Shown here in pieces: positions 31,635 through 38,005 of a stretch of DNA of 49,295 nt; position 1 is the stretch's first letter, and each line of letters starts with the position of its first letter. The translations under genes and the position numbers were made by a program. This DNA is from Nanobdellota archaeon. Its GTDB lineage: Archaea; Nanobdellota; Nanobdellia; SCGC-AAA011-G17; ARS1403. The notes beneath the pieces are model-generated. The model searched no databases and was not told the origin of the DNA. It worked only from the letters and a program-made list of their open reading frames with translations. The stretch lies in the NCBI GenBank assembly GCA_002688095.1, contig NZCA01000007.1, positions 1 through 49,295 of the forward strand, in the 5' to 3' direction.

Positions 31635-33299
31635 ATGGAATATTCAGAATTAGTAAAAATATATGAAGATCTGGAAAGTACAAGTAAAAGACTGGAAAAG
31701 ATAGAAATTTTGTCTAATTTTTTAAGAAAAGTAGCTAAAAAGGAATTGAAGGAGATTGTGTATTTAGCAGAAGGAAGAATATTTGCAGAATGGGATAAAA
31801 GGAAAATCGGATTTAGTAATAGATTAATGATTAAAGCCTTGAGTTCGGGTTCTGGAGAAAGTAGTTCTAAAATTGAAACTTTATTTAGGAAGAAAGGGGA
31901 TTTGGGTTTAGTGGCGGAAGAGGTTTTTCAAAGTAAAAAACAGATGACTTTAATGGGGAGGAAATTAGATACTGGAAAAGTTATGGAGAATATTAGAAAA
32001 TTAAGTGAATTAGAAGGGAAAGGAACTGTAAGTAAAAAAATAAGTTTTATTTCTGAGTTATTAGTTAATGCTAAAGGTAAGGAAGCTAAATATATAGTTA
32101 AAACTGTTTTAGAAAATTTAAGAATTGGTGTAAGTTCGGGGATTATTAGAGATTCTATAGCTAAAGCTTTTAAAGCAGAGATTAAAGATGTGGAGGAAGC
32201 TGGAGATTTGAGTGGGGATTATGGGGAAGTAGCTGTATTAGCTAAAGATAAAAATTTGAAATCAATTGGGCTAGGTGTGGGTAAGCCTGTTAGGTCTATG
32301 TTGGCTTTATTAGTGGAAGATATTGAAGATGGTTTTAAGGCTTTAGGGGAACCTTGTCAATTTGAAAATAAAATAGATGGTTTTAGGTTACAGTGTCATG
32401 GAAGTAAAGGAAAAGTAAATTTATTTACTAGACGGATGGAGGATGTAACTAGTCAATTTCCAGATATTGTTAAATTTTTAAAAAACGTCAGGGCTGAAAG
32501 TTATATTTTAGATTGTGAAGCAGTAGGTTATGATTCTAAAACAGGGAAGTATTTGCCCTTTCAAAGTATTTCTCAGAGAATAAAAAGGAAATATGATATT
32601 GAAGACATGGCTAAGAAATTTCCAATGGAATTATTTGTGTTTGATGTGCTTTATTGTAATGGAAAAAATTTAATGAGTTCTAATTTAAAAGAAAGAAGAG
32701 AGATTTTAGAGAGGATAATCAAAGAAAAGAAGAAAGAGATAAGCGTGAGTGAGAAGTTAGTAACTAAAGATAAGAAAAAAGCTGGTGAATTTTTTAAAAA
32801 AATTTTGAAAGAAGGTTTTGAAGGTTTGATGGTGAAGAATTTAGAAAGTAAGTATAGACCTGGAAGGTATGTGGGGGGATGGATGAAGTTAAAAAATATT
32901 TTAGAGCCTTTGGATCTTGTTATATTGGGGGCGGAGTATGGAGAAGGAAAAAGAGCTGGATGGTTAACGAGTTTTATTGTAGGATGTAAGGATGGAAATA
33001 AGTTTTTAGAAGTGGGAAGAGTTTCAACTGGTATAAAGGAGAAAGGAGAAGATTTGACTTATAAAGATATGACTAAATTATTGAAGCCCTTAATTGTTTC
33101 TACTAAAGGAAAAGGAGTTGGGGTGAAACCGAAGATAGTTATTGAGGTAGCTTATGAAGAGATTCAAAAAAGTTCCAAATACTCTAGTGGATTTGGTTTA
33201 AGATTCCCGAGAGTAGTAAGTCTTCGTGTTGATAAACCTTCGAATGAAGTGAATAATTTAAAATTAGTAAAAAAAATTTTTAAAATGCAGAGAAAATAA
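31635..33299 (+). CDS. lig: ATP-dependent DNA ligase, archaeal type
   Basis: 554 aa, the usual archaeal size. An N-terminal helical DNA-binding domain (residues 1-220; ENLRIGVSSGIIRDSIAKAF) is followed by the nucleotidyltransferase core. The core has the adenylated Lys246 in motif I KIDG, then FTRRMEDVTSQFP (motif Ia/III region), YILDCEAVGYD, EGLMVKNLESKY (motif IV) and WMKLKN (motif V). An OB-fold ends with RVDKPSNEVN. It seals nicks in replication and repair. Motif I reads ENKIDGFRLQ rather than the common YKYDGxR, but the key Lys, Asp and Gly are in place. It stands alone. Confidence 0.94.
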   Translation: MEYSELVKIYEDLESTSKRLEKIEILSNFLRKVAKKELKEIVYLAEGRIFAEWDKRKIGFSNRLMIKALSSGSGESSSKIETLFRKKGDLGLVAEEVFQSKKQMTLMGRKLDTGKVMENIRKLSELEGKGTVSKKISFISELLVNAKGKEAKYIVKTVLENLRIGVSSGIIRDSIAKAFKAEIKDVEEAGDLSGDYGEVAVLAKDKNLKSIGLGVGKPVRSMLALLVEDIEDGFKALGEPCQFENKIDGFRLQCHGSKGKVNLFTRRMEDVTSQFPDIVKFLKNVRAESYILDCEAVGYDSKTGKYLPFQSISQRIKRKYDIEDMAKKFPMELFVFDVLYCNGKNLMSSNLKERREILERIIKEKKKEISVSEKLVTKDKKKAGEFFKKILKEGFEGLMVKNLESKYRPGRYVGGWMKLKNILEPLDLVILGAEYGEGKRAGWLTSFIVGCKDGNKFLEVGRVSTGIKEKGEDLTYKDMTKLLKPLIVSTKGKGVGVKPKIVIEVAYEEIQKSSKYSSGFGLRFPRVVSLRVDKPSNEVNNLKLVKKIFKMQRK

Positions 33300-33354
33300 T
33301 AAGCTTTATATAGTTCTTGAGTTTTTACTCTTTATTGGAGTGAATGATTGTAAT

Positions 33355-33370
33355 TAACTATCAATAGTTA
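33355..33370. promoter_or_regulatory. Palindrome upstream of TrmB gene
   Basis: TAACTAT-CA-ATAGTTA is a perfect 7+7 inverted repeat, 60 bases upstream of the ATG at 33430 and downstream of a TTTATATAG box at 33304-33312. Position and symmetry suggest an operator for autoregulation by the TrmB-type protein, or a leader hairpin. Confidence 0.4.
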
Positions 33371-33376
33371 CAAAAT

Positions 33377-33404
33377 AAACTTTTCAGAAAAGTTTTATTA
33401 AAAA
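33377..33404 (+). repeat. Stem-loop element in TrmB leader
   Basis: AAACTTTT (33377-33384), loop CAG, AAAAGTTT (33388-33395), tail TATTAAAAAA. It matches the GAAAC...GTTTC form of the dispersed element but has lost the outer G-C pair. Confidence 0.5.
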
Positions 33405-33429
33405 ATAAAACATAAGGGGTGTAAAAAAT

Positions 33430-34233
33430 ATGATTGTTAAAGATGAATTTTTAAGTCAATTAAGACAACTCTTTGCTTTAAACCTATATGAGGTGAAGAT
33501 CTGGACAGCTTTATTATCAAGAGGAGTATCAACTGCGGGTGAATTATCTGATATTGGAAATGTTCCAAGATCAAGAGCTTATGATGTTCTAGAATCTTTA
33601 GAGAAAAAAGGTTTTGTAACTATGAAATTGGGGAAGCCAATAAAATATTTAGCTGTGGAACCTGGAGAAGTGGTAGAAAGGGTGAAGAAGTTAATGATTA
33701 GGACTGCAAATGAAAAAGTTAAAGTATTAAGTGAATTAAAAGGGACTGATGCTCTGAATGAATTGGATTTGTTACATAAGCAAGGAGTTCAATTTGTAGA
33801 ACCTACTGATTTGTCCGGAGCTTTGAGAGGAAGACCAAATTTATATACCCATTTAGAGACTTTGATCAAAAGTGCAGAGAAGAGTGTGGTGTTAGTGACA
33901 ACTGGAAAAGGTTTGGTGAGAAAAGTGGAAGCCTTGAAACCAGAGTTAGAGAAGTTAAATAAGAAAGGAGTGGAGATTAAGATTGCAGCTACCATGGATA
34001 AAGAAGCTGTGAAGGCTGCTAAAGAAGTTTCTAAGATAGCAGATGTAAGGGTCTTAAATAACTTAAGTGCAAGATTTTCTATTATAGATGGAAAAGATTT
34101 GATGTTTATGGTTATGGATGATGAAAAGATTCATCCCACTTATGATGTGGGTGTGTGGGTTAAGACGCCTTATTTTGGAGAAGCTTTACAAGGAATGTTT
34201 AATGTGGTCTGGGATGGATTGAAAACATTTTAG
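33430..34233 (+). CDS. TrmB-family HTH regulator
   Basis: 267 aa. TrmB-type winged HTH: LFALNLYEVKIWTALLSRGVSTAGELSDIGNVPRSRAYDVL (residues about 14-54), followed by EKKGFV. A C-terminal phospholipase-D-like ligand domain follows (SVVLVTTGKGLVRKV...IKIAATMD...FSIIDGKDLMFMVMDDE). A good AGGGGTG site lies at 33415-33421. Its upstream region has a TATA box about 120 bases away, a palindrome and a copy of the stem-loop element, so the mRNA would have an unusually long leader. No other gene is cotranscribed obviously, so it probably regulates at a distance. The ligand is unknown. Confidence 0.85.
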   Translation: MIVKDEFLSQLRQLFALNLYEVKIWTALLSRGVSTAGELSDIGNVPRSRAYDVLESLEKKGFVTMKLGKPIKYLAVEPGEVVERVKKLMIRTANEKVKVLSELKGTDALNELDLLHKQGVQFVEPTDLSGALRGRPNLYTHLETLIKSAEKSVVLVTTGKGLVRKVEALKPELEKLNKKGVEIKIAATMDKEAVKAAKEVSKIADVRVLNNLSARFSIIDGKDLMFMVMDDEKIHPTYDVGVWVKTPYFGEALQGMFNVVWDGLKTF

Positions 34234-34567
34234 GTAGTTTTATTAATTCTTTTTTTGTTTTTTTTAATATGGAAGGTTATGGGTAAGTTTAAAGAGGAGA
34301 AGAATTTATTTTTTGGATGCCCCCTCGTCGGATAGAAATTCAGAAAGAGTTTTGTTTTGTTTAATGGTTTTAAAACTTATTTTTTGTTCAAACATTTTAA
34401 TTAAGAAAATTGAATCTTGTATATAAATAAGGTTAAGGTGAAAGTTATATTTTCTGGAACGAAAATTTCCTATGGAAAGGGTTTAATTGTAAAGTTAAGA
34501 TAAAGAGTAACTAACCAAGTGTAGTAAGATAGTTAATTATTTAAAAGGAGTATTTCTTCTTTAGAAT
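34234..34567. other. 334-base non-coding spacer
   Basis: Begins with T-rich runs (34247-34266) that probably terminate the TrmB transcript. A TATA-like CTTGTATATAAATAAG at 34415-34430 could start the transcript of the small zinc protein, giving a leader of about 110 bases that contains short pairings such as TTTCC-TAT-GGAAA near 34468-34480. I see no supported ORF before 34568 and no RNA family I recognise. Confidence 0.45.
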
Positions 34568-34717
34568 ATGAAGTGTGACTTATGTAAGGAAGAAATTGAA
34601 GAGATTTTTCTAGGTAAACTAAAAGGAACCCATATTAAGATAGATGGGAAAAAGAAGGTAGTTTGTGATGCGTGTCAGAGTAAACATAAGGATAAGTTAA
34701 AAGAGAACCTTTCTTAG
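34568..34717 (+). CDS. 49-aa zinc-ribbon protein
   Basis: 49 aa. The sequence opens MKCDLCKEEIEEIFLGKLKGTH and has a second pair in VVCDACQS. Two CxxC pairs (Cys 3, 6 and 34, 37) form a treble-clef/zinc-ribbon-like site, with a basic Lys-rich tail (KHKDKLKEN). Such tiny zinc proteins are common in archaea; the function is unknown, with nucleic-acid or ribosome association possible. The gene's last codons and stop (TTCTTAG) overlap the start of a dispersed stem-loop element. Confidence 0.75.
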   Translation: MKCDLCKEEIEEIFLGKLKGTHIKIDGKKKVVCDACQSKHKDKLKENLS

Positions 34718-34735
34718 GAAGAAACGTTCACGAAA
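34705..34735 (+). repeat. Stem-loop element overlapping the zinc-protein stop
   Basis: GAAC-C-TTTCTT (34705-34715), loop AGG, AAGAAA-C-GTTC (34719-34729), tail ACGAAAG. Compared with the GAAC-C-CTTTTT form, both sides of the inner stem have changed together, which keeps the pairing. Confidence 0.7.
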
Positions 34736-34739
34736 GAAA

Positions 34740-35528
34740 TTAAAATAAATTTTTAAGCCAGCTGAAGAATTTACTAAAGAAACCTGGATGGGATTCGTCG
34801 GTGAACCTTAAGGTTTGTTCTGAGGTTTTTTCACCTTTTTCGGGTTCTTCTTTCTTTTCAGGAGATTTACAGTTTTCTATGGGTTTGTATTGACAATCTT
34901 TGTTGATACATTGGTCTAGTGTACAAGGATTAGGGTCTTCACAATCAGAATCAGTTTTGCAGATAGGAGGGAGGTTTTGACATTTTCCGCTAGTGCAAAA
35001 ATCGTCTGTGTCTGGATCGTTGTCATCACATTGGGAATTAGAATTGCAATTTATGTTTCGATATTTACATTTATAGTTATCACAAGAATCTTTTGTAAGT
35101 TCTTTATTGTCATCACAATCTTCATCTAAGAAACATTCGGGTCGGATACAACCATTTGATGTGCATTGGTTTCCAAGTGGACATTCACAATCTTGGCAAC
35201 AATTAACAGAAGTTTCGCCATCATTACAAGTGCCATCTCCACAAGTATAAGTTAATTCAGCATTAAAGGAAACTGTGGAATCCTCTCCGGAGTAGAAGAT
35301 ATCGGTAACAATAATCCTAATTCCTTTAATGGTTTTGGATTGTCCGTTGTTGATTATGTTTTTCTCACCATCGACTTCCAAAACTACTTTAGATTCTTGA
35401 ACGAATTGGGCCGTGATTGTTCTACCTTCAAATTCTAAAGAGTTTCCTTGTTCTAGGCTTAGAGGGATTGCATTCTGAGAAAAAATGAGTGTAAGAATTA
35501 GGAAGAGTAAAATAAATGTCTTTTTCAT
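34740..35528 (-). CDS. Secreted Cys-rich protein
   Basis: 262 aa. A signal peptide (MKKTFILLFLILTLIFS) is followed by a beta-rich domain without Cys (about residues 20-92; GRTITAQFVQESKVVLEVDG). A Cys-rich region follows with CGDGTCNDGETSVNCCQDCECPLGN (quoted as residues about 95-119), then several short repeats of C-x(4)-DC-D-x-N/D and CTSGKC type. These resemble small disulfide-knotted or EGF/TNFR-like units and the Cys/Asp-rich motifs of the secreted proteins at 0.4-3.6 kb. The C-terminus ends in a short aromatic amphipathic helix (PGFFSKFFSWLKNLF) that may bind membrane. It is divergent from HE3. Confidence 0.7.
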   Translation of the reverse strand: MKKTFILLFLILTLIFSQNAIPLSLEQGNSLEFEGRTITAQFVQESKVVLEVDGEKNIINNGQSKTIKGIRIIVTDIFYSGEDSTVSFNAELTYTCGDGTCNDGETSVNCCQDCECPLGNQCTSNGCIRPECFLDEDCDDNKELTKDSCDNYKCKYRNINCNSNSQCDDNDPDTDDFCTSGKCQNLPPICKTDSDCEDPNPCTLDQCINKDCQYKPIENCKSPEKKEEPEKGEKTSEQTLRFTDESHPGFFSKFFSWLKNLF

Positions 35529-35554
35529 CTAAATTTGAAAGTATTTTTCATATA

Positions 35555-35575
35555 AAAACTTTTATAAACCTTAAA
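35555..35575 (+). promoter_or_regulatory. Promoter for HE3
   Basis: AAAACTTTTATAAACCTT lies about 25 bases upstream of the two closely spaced ATGs at 35586 and 35590. Only the second opens the HE3 frame. The AACTTTTATA string also precedes the tRNA-Leu gene and the first pilin gene. Confidence 0.45.
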
Positions 35576-35589
35576 GACAGCCCGTATGT

Positions 35590-36300
35590 ATGAAAACTGG
35601 AGATTTGGCTGAAATAATGGGGATTCACATTGGAGATGGATGTATTAGCGAGAATGAAAGGTATTCCGAGTATTATCTTGGAGGAGATTTGAAAGAGGAA
35701 AAATTATATCATGATGGGTGGGTGGCTCCTCTTTTTAATAGAATAGTTATGTTGCCCTTGTTTAATAAAAAAGTAGAATATAAAGAACACCCCAAAGTAG
35801 GGGTTTATGGATTTTATATTTTTAATAAAGAATTGGTTGATTTTTTTAAAAGACAGGGAGCTCCTTCAGGATCTAAACTTAAAGTAACTATCCCTTTTTG
35901 GATATTGAAAAATGAAGACTATTCAAAGAGATTTTTGAGAGGATTATTTGATACAGATGGTACAATTTATTTTGATAAGAATAGAAGTTGTAAAAATCCA
36001 ATAAATAATCGTCCTGATATAAAGTTGGCTAGTGTATCTGAGAAATTGATTAAGCAAGTTTATGATATCTTGAAGAAATTTGGGTTAAACCCTATGATGA
36101 AAAAACCTTACAAAGGGAAGAAAGATAAAAATCGGGTTTATGCTGTTAGGATCTATAGAAAATTGGATATTGAATATTTTATTAAGGAAATTGAGTTTAA
36201 AAATCCAAAACACTATACTAAATGGTTGGTTTTTAAAAAAGTGGGTTATTGTCTTCCTAAAACTACTTTAAATCAGAGATTAGATTTTTTAGAGAAATGA
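35590..36300 (+). CDS. Free-standing LAGLIDADG homing endonuclease (HE3)
   Basis: 236 aa, compact two-motif LAGLIDADG protein. Motif 1 is EIMGIHIGDG (residues 8-17) and motif 2 FLRGLFDTDG (residues 115-124), each with the catalytic Asp. The remainder has typical beta-strand phrases (YGFYIFNKELVDFF and RVYAVRIYRKLDIEYF). No intein blocks. It ends 37 bases before the double-intron tRNA-Leu gene, which is followed by the intron-containing tRNA-Thr. It has its own promoter. A link to tRNA introns is possible but it is not inside one. Confidence 0.82.
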   Translation: MKTGDLAEIMGIHIGDGCISENERYSEYYLGGDLKEEKLYHDGWVAPLFNRIVMLPLFNKKVEYKEHPKVGVYGFYIFNKELVDFFKRQGAPSGSKLKVTIPFWILKNEDYSKRFLRGLFDTDGTIYFDKNRSCKNPINNRPDIKLASVSEKLIKQVYDILKKFGLNPMMKKPYKGKKDKNRVYAVRIYRKLDIEYFIKEIEFKNPKHYTKWLVFKKVGYCLPKTTLNQRLDFLEK

Positions 36301-36304
36301 AAAC

Positions 36305-36316
36305 TTTTATAAATTT
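36305..36316 (+). promoter_or_regulatory. TATA box of tRNA-Leu
   Basis: TTTTATAAATTT is centred about 27 bases before the first base of the tRNA at 36338. Confidence 0.55.
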
Positions 36317-36369
36317 GAATTCTTGATTTTTAAACATGCGGGAGTGCCGGAGTCTGGAAAACGGGCAGG

Positions 36370-36398
36370 AACAAGTTTCTATTTGAAATTGTTGCCAA
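36370..36398 (+). other. tRNA-Leu intron 1 (29 nt, position 30/31)
   Basis: Bulge-helix-bulge support: GGCA (36364-36367) pairs with TGCC (36393-36396). Three-base bulges GGA and AAA flank it, each cut after the second base. The intron itself folds as ACAA-G-TTTC / GAAATTGT with one bulged G around TATTT. The exchange of A370 for A399 restores the fifth anticodon-stem base. Confidence 0.75.
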
Positions 36399-36405
36399 AC
36401 TTAAG

Positions 36406-36421
36406 TTTTCCACAAGAAGAC
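36406..36421 (+). other. tRNA-Leu intron 2 (16 nt, position 37/38)
   Basis: At the canonical 37/38 site. CTTA (36400-36403) faces GAAG (36416-36419), three of four pairs, with bulges AGT and ACA cut after the second base. The geometry only forms next to the CAGGA/TCCTG stem once intron 1 is gone, so an order of splicing is implied. At 16 bases it is near the lower size limit for archaeal tRNA introns. Confidence 0.7.
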
Positions 36422-36476
36422 ATCCTGTGGCTTAGTGCCTACGCAGGTTCAAATCCTGTCTCCCGCATCCATAATG

Positions 36477-36486
36477 TTTAAATATG
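36477..36486 (+). promoter_or_regulatory. TATA box of tRNA-Thr
   Basis: TTTAAATATG is centred about 27 bases upstream of 36509, so the tRNA-Thr gene is transcribed separately from tRNA-Leu. Confidence 0.5.
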
Positions 36487-36508
36487 CTAATTCTTAGATT
36501 TTGGATAT

Positions 36509-36621
36509 GCCCTGGTAGCTCAGTCGGTTAGAGCGTTACATTGGTAGAACCCTTTAAAAAAGCGTTCACGGAAAGGGATCCAAAGATGTAGAGGCCGAGA
36601 GTTCGATTCTCTCCCAGGGCT
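36509..36621 (+). tRNA. tRNA-Thr(GGU) with one intron
   Basis: Acceptor arms GCCCTGG (36509-36515) and CCAGGGC (36614-36620), discriminator T. D arm GCTC...GAGC. T arm GAGAG-TTCGATT-CTCTC. Anticodon stem TTACA/TGTAG. The anticodon loop TTGGTA-A gives anticodon GGT after removal of the intron 36547-36585. The mature tRNA is 74 bases and has no encoded CCA. Confidence 0.88.
36547..36585 (+). other. tRNA-Thr intron (39 nt) related to the dispersed stem-loop element
   Basis: Canonical 37/38 intron. TTGG (36541-36544) pairs perfectly with CCAA (36581-36584 region), and bulges TAG and AGA are cut after the second base. Inside, CCCTTT pairs with AAAGGG. The inner text, GAACCCTTT-AAAAAAGCGTTC-ACGGAAA, matches the dispersed intergenic element (GAACC...AAAAGCGTTC with ACGGAAA tail) over nearly its whole length. 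Confidence 0.75.
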
Positions 36622-36656
36622 GAAACTTCTTTAGGAAAGGATTTTCATCAAGAAAG
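36622..36656 (+). repeat. Stem-loop element after tRNA-Thr
   Basis: GAAACTTCTTT (36622-36632), loop AGG, AAAGGATTTTC (36636-36646), tail ATCAAGAAAG. The stem has eleven positions with one mismatch and one G-T pair. It begins on the base after the tRNA discriminator and could act in 3' end formation. Confidence 0.6.
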
Positions 36657-36669
36657 AGAAAAGAACTTT

Positions 36670-36684
36670 TATATATTAAAACAA
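36670..36684 (+). promoter_or_regulatory. Promoter of the pilus locus
   Basis: TTTATATATTAAAAC lies about 25 bases before the leaderless ATG at 36698. Confidence 0.55.
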
Positions 36685-36697
36685 ATTCTATTAAGCT

Positions 36698-37333
36698 ATG
36701 AATAAGAGAGGTCAGGTGTATATTTTAGCAGCTATTGTGCTGGTAATTGCAGTTTATGGTGTTATTAAAATAACTAATAAAATAGAGCCTCCGAGAGCTG
36801 GAGATAATTTTGATTTTTATGTGGAGAACTTTGTGGGTGAGAGGGCTTATGTTATGGATCTAGGTTATTTACAGAGTGGTCCAGATCAATATTTAGTTCC
36901 TACAGAAGGTGGGGATAATTTATTGGAGTTGTTTACGAGTCTGGGTTTTAATGTTGGTGTTGTGTTAGTGAGTTATAAAAAAGATGTGGGTTGGAAAGTT
37001 ATTAATTATTTAAGTCAGAATATTGAAACAAGTACTGGAGAAAGTACTGGAGAGGAGAATTTAATTTCTCTTCCTCCTGCACAAGAATCTGTGGCTGGGC
37101 TGTCTTTTTCTTTAAGTGGAGAAGGAAAGCAATTTTATTTGGATACTAGTAAATTAGGAGAACTCGGATCTCCTCAAAGATATTTCATTAAAGAATATCC
37201 TGCTCTTGAGGATGAAGTTGTAGTTTATGTGGATGGAAATCAATATGATTTTGGAGTTCCTAGTAGTGATCAAGTGGAGAGTTTAATATTTAAAAACTTA
37301 GATGAAAATTATGTGAAAGTGGTGAAAGTATGA
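36698..37333 (+). CDS. Pilin-like protein 1
   Basis: 211 aa. It has a class III signal peptide, MNKRGQ, with cleavage expected after Gly5. A single hydrophobic helix follows (VYILAAIVLVIAVYGVI), then an extracellular domain without Cys that has a Thr/Ser/Glu-rich linker (ETSTGESTGEEN). Archaeal prepilin peptidases remove the short basic leader, and the helix then forms the filament core. It is the first of a run of pilin-like genes leading to a secretion ATPase and two platform proteins. It is leaderless, behind a strong TATA box. The spacer to the next gene holds stem-loop elements. Confidence 0.75.
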   Translation: MNKRGQVYILAAIVLVIAVYGVIKITNKIEPPRAGDNFDFYVENFVGERAYVMDLGYLQSGPDQYLVPTEGGDNLLELFTSLGFNVGVVLVSYKKDVGWKVINYLSQNIETSTGESTGEENLISLPPAQESVAGLSFSLSGEGKQFYLDTSKLGELGSPQRYFIKEYPALEDEVVVYVDGNQYDFGVPSSDQVESLIFKNLDENYVKVVKV

Positions 37334-37335
37334 GA

Positions 37336-37412
37336 GAAACTTTTAGGAAAAGTTTCATCAAAATCTTACTTTAAGAAAGTAAGGTCAAAGAAAGAAACGT
37401 TCATGGAAAAAA
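37336..37412 (+). repeat. Three-module stem-loop spacer A (between pilins 1 and 2)
   Basis: Module 1: GAAACTTTT / AAAAGTTTC (37336-37356), loop AGG, tail ATCAAAA. Module 2: CTTACTTT / AAAGTAAG (37365-37383), loop AAG. Module 3: GAAACGTTC with ATGGAAAA (37394-37410). The same order of modules recurs at 37917-37990 with different but compensating stem bases. Confidence 0.75.
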
Positions 37413-37418
37413 GAAAAA

Positions 37419-37913
37419 ATGAATAAAAAAGGGGATGCTACTATTATAGCCACTGTTTTTTTGATTGTGGCGGCTATTGGAATTGGGGTTTTAGTTACAA
37501 GTTTTTCAAAGCAAACTGAAGAGAAAGTAGGTGAGAGGATTGTAAATTTGGGAAGCGCGGTAGATTGTGAAGATGTTAGAATTAGTATTGATGATTTTGA
37601 AAAAGATGAAAATAATAGATTAACTTTAAGAAATAGGGGAAGTTTAGGGATAGAGTCTGCTAAAATTAGGGTTTATTCTGAAACTATATCTAGTGTAGAT
37701 TCATTCTTTGGTTCTGGAGGGGACGGTATTGCTTGTATGGGGGATGGAATTTTAAATGAAAAATTAATGCCCAATGGAAAATTAGCTACCTGTAATTATA
37801 ATGAGCCTGTCACTGGAGATGTTTATAAGATTGAAGTTATTCCGATCATTATGGTTGATGAAGAAGAATTAGGTTGTGAGAATCGGGTGAGTACCTGGGA
37901 ACCAAGTGAATAA
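37419..37913 (+). CDS. Pilin-like protein 2
   Basis: 164 aa. Class III-like leader MNKKGD followed by the hydrophobic helix ATIIATVFLIVAAIGIGVLVTSF. The mature domain is small and beta-rich with three or four Cys (VDCEDVRISIDD, ACMGDG, ATCNYNEP, LGCENRV). It shares the form of its C-terminal IEVIPIIMVDEEELGC with the partial gene at the window start and with the 38519 protein, so they are a paralogous set. It is likely a minor pilin or adhesin subunit. Confidence 0.75.
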   Translation: MNKKGDATIIATVFLIVAAIGIGVLVTSFSKQTEEKVGERIVNLGSAVDCEDVRISIDDFEKDENNRLTLRNRGSLGIESAKIRVYSETISSVDSFFGSGGDGIACMGDGILNEKLMPNGKLATCNYNEPVTGDVYKIEVIPIIMVDEEELGCENRVSTWEPSE

Positions 37914-37916
37914 AAA

Positions 37917-37995
37917 GAAACTTTTTAGAAAAAAGTTTCATCAAAAACAAACTTTAAGAAAGTTTGAACAAAGAAACGTTCGCGGAAAAAATTTA
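37917..37995 (+). repeat. Three-module stem-loop spacer B (between pilins 2 and 3)
   Basis: Module 1: GAAACTTTTT / AAAAAGTTTC (37917-37939), loop AGA, tail ATCAAAA. Module 2: CAAACTTT / AAAGTTTG (37948-37966), loop AAG. Module 3: AAACGTTC with GCGGAAAA. Compared with spacer A, module 2 differs at two positions on each arm and stays paired, which points to RNA structure under selection. Confidence 0.78.
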
Positions 37996-38005
37996 TACTA
38001 AGAAA

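Larger units (their letters stand above)
36338..36467 (+). tRNA. tRNA-Leu(UAA) with two introns
   Basis: Acceptor arms GCGGGAG (36338-36344) and CTCCCGC (36460-36466) with discriminator A. D stem CCG/CGG. T arm GCAGG-TTCAAAT-CCTGT. A long variable arm is present, as in Leu. CCA is not encoded. The locus is 130 bases, far more than a normal Leu tRNA. Removing 36370-36398 and 36406-36421 leaves exons of 32, 7 and 46 bases (85 total). The anticodon arm is then CAGGA-CTTAAGA-TCCTG, a textbook Leu TAA arm. Without the splicing no U33 or Leu anticodon can be placed. Confidence 0.85.

Noticed and set aside
36371-36375. CAA as the anticodon of the tRNA-Leu gene
   Set aside because: It would leave A instead of the invariant U at position 33 and only one base between stem and anticodon; the two-intron reading gives a perfect Leu(UAA) arm.
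36338-36467. tRNA-Ser(UGA) reading using TTTGAAA inside the locus
   Set aside because: Discriminator A, D-arm and T-arm match Leu, and no anticodon stem forms around that loop.
37964-38005. Upstream ATG of pilin-like protein 3
   Set aside because: The added residues come from the stem-loop spacer, and only the ATG at 38006 puts the class III leader MNKKG at the N-terminus.
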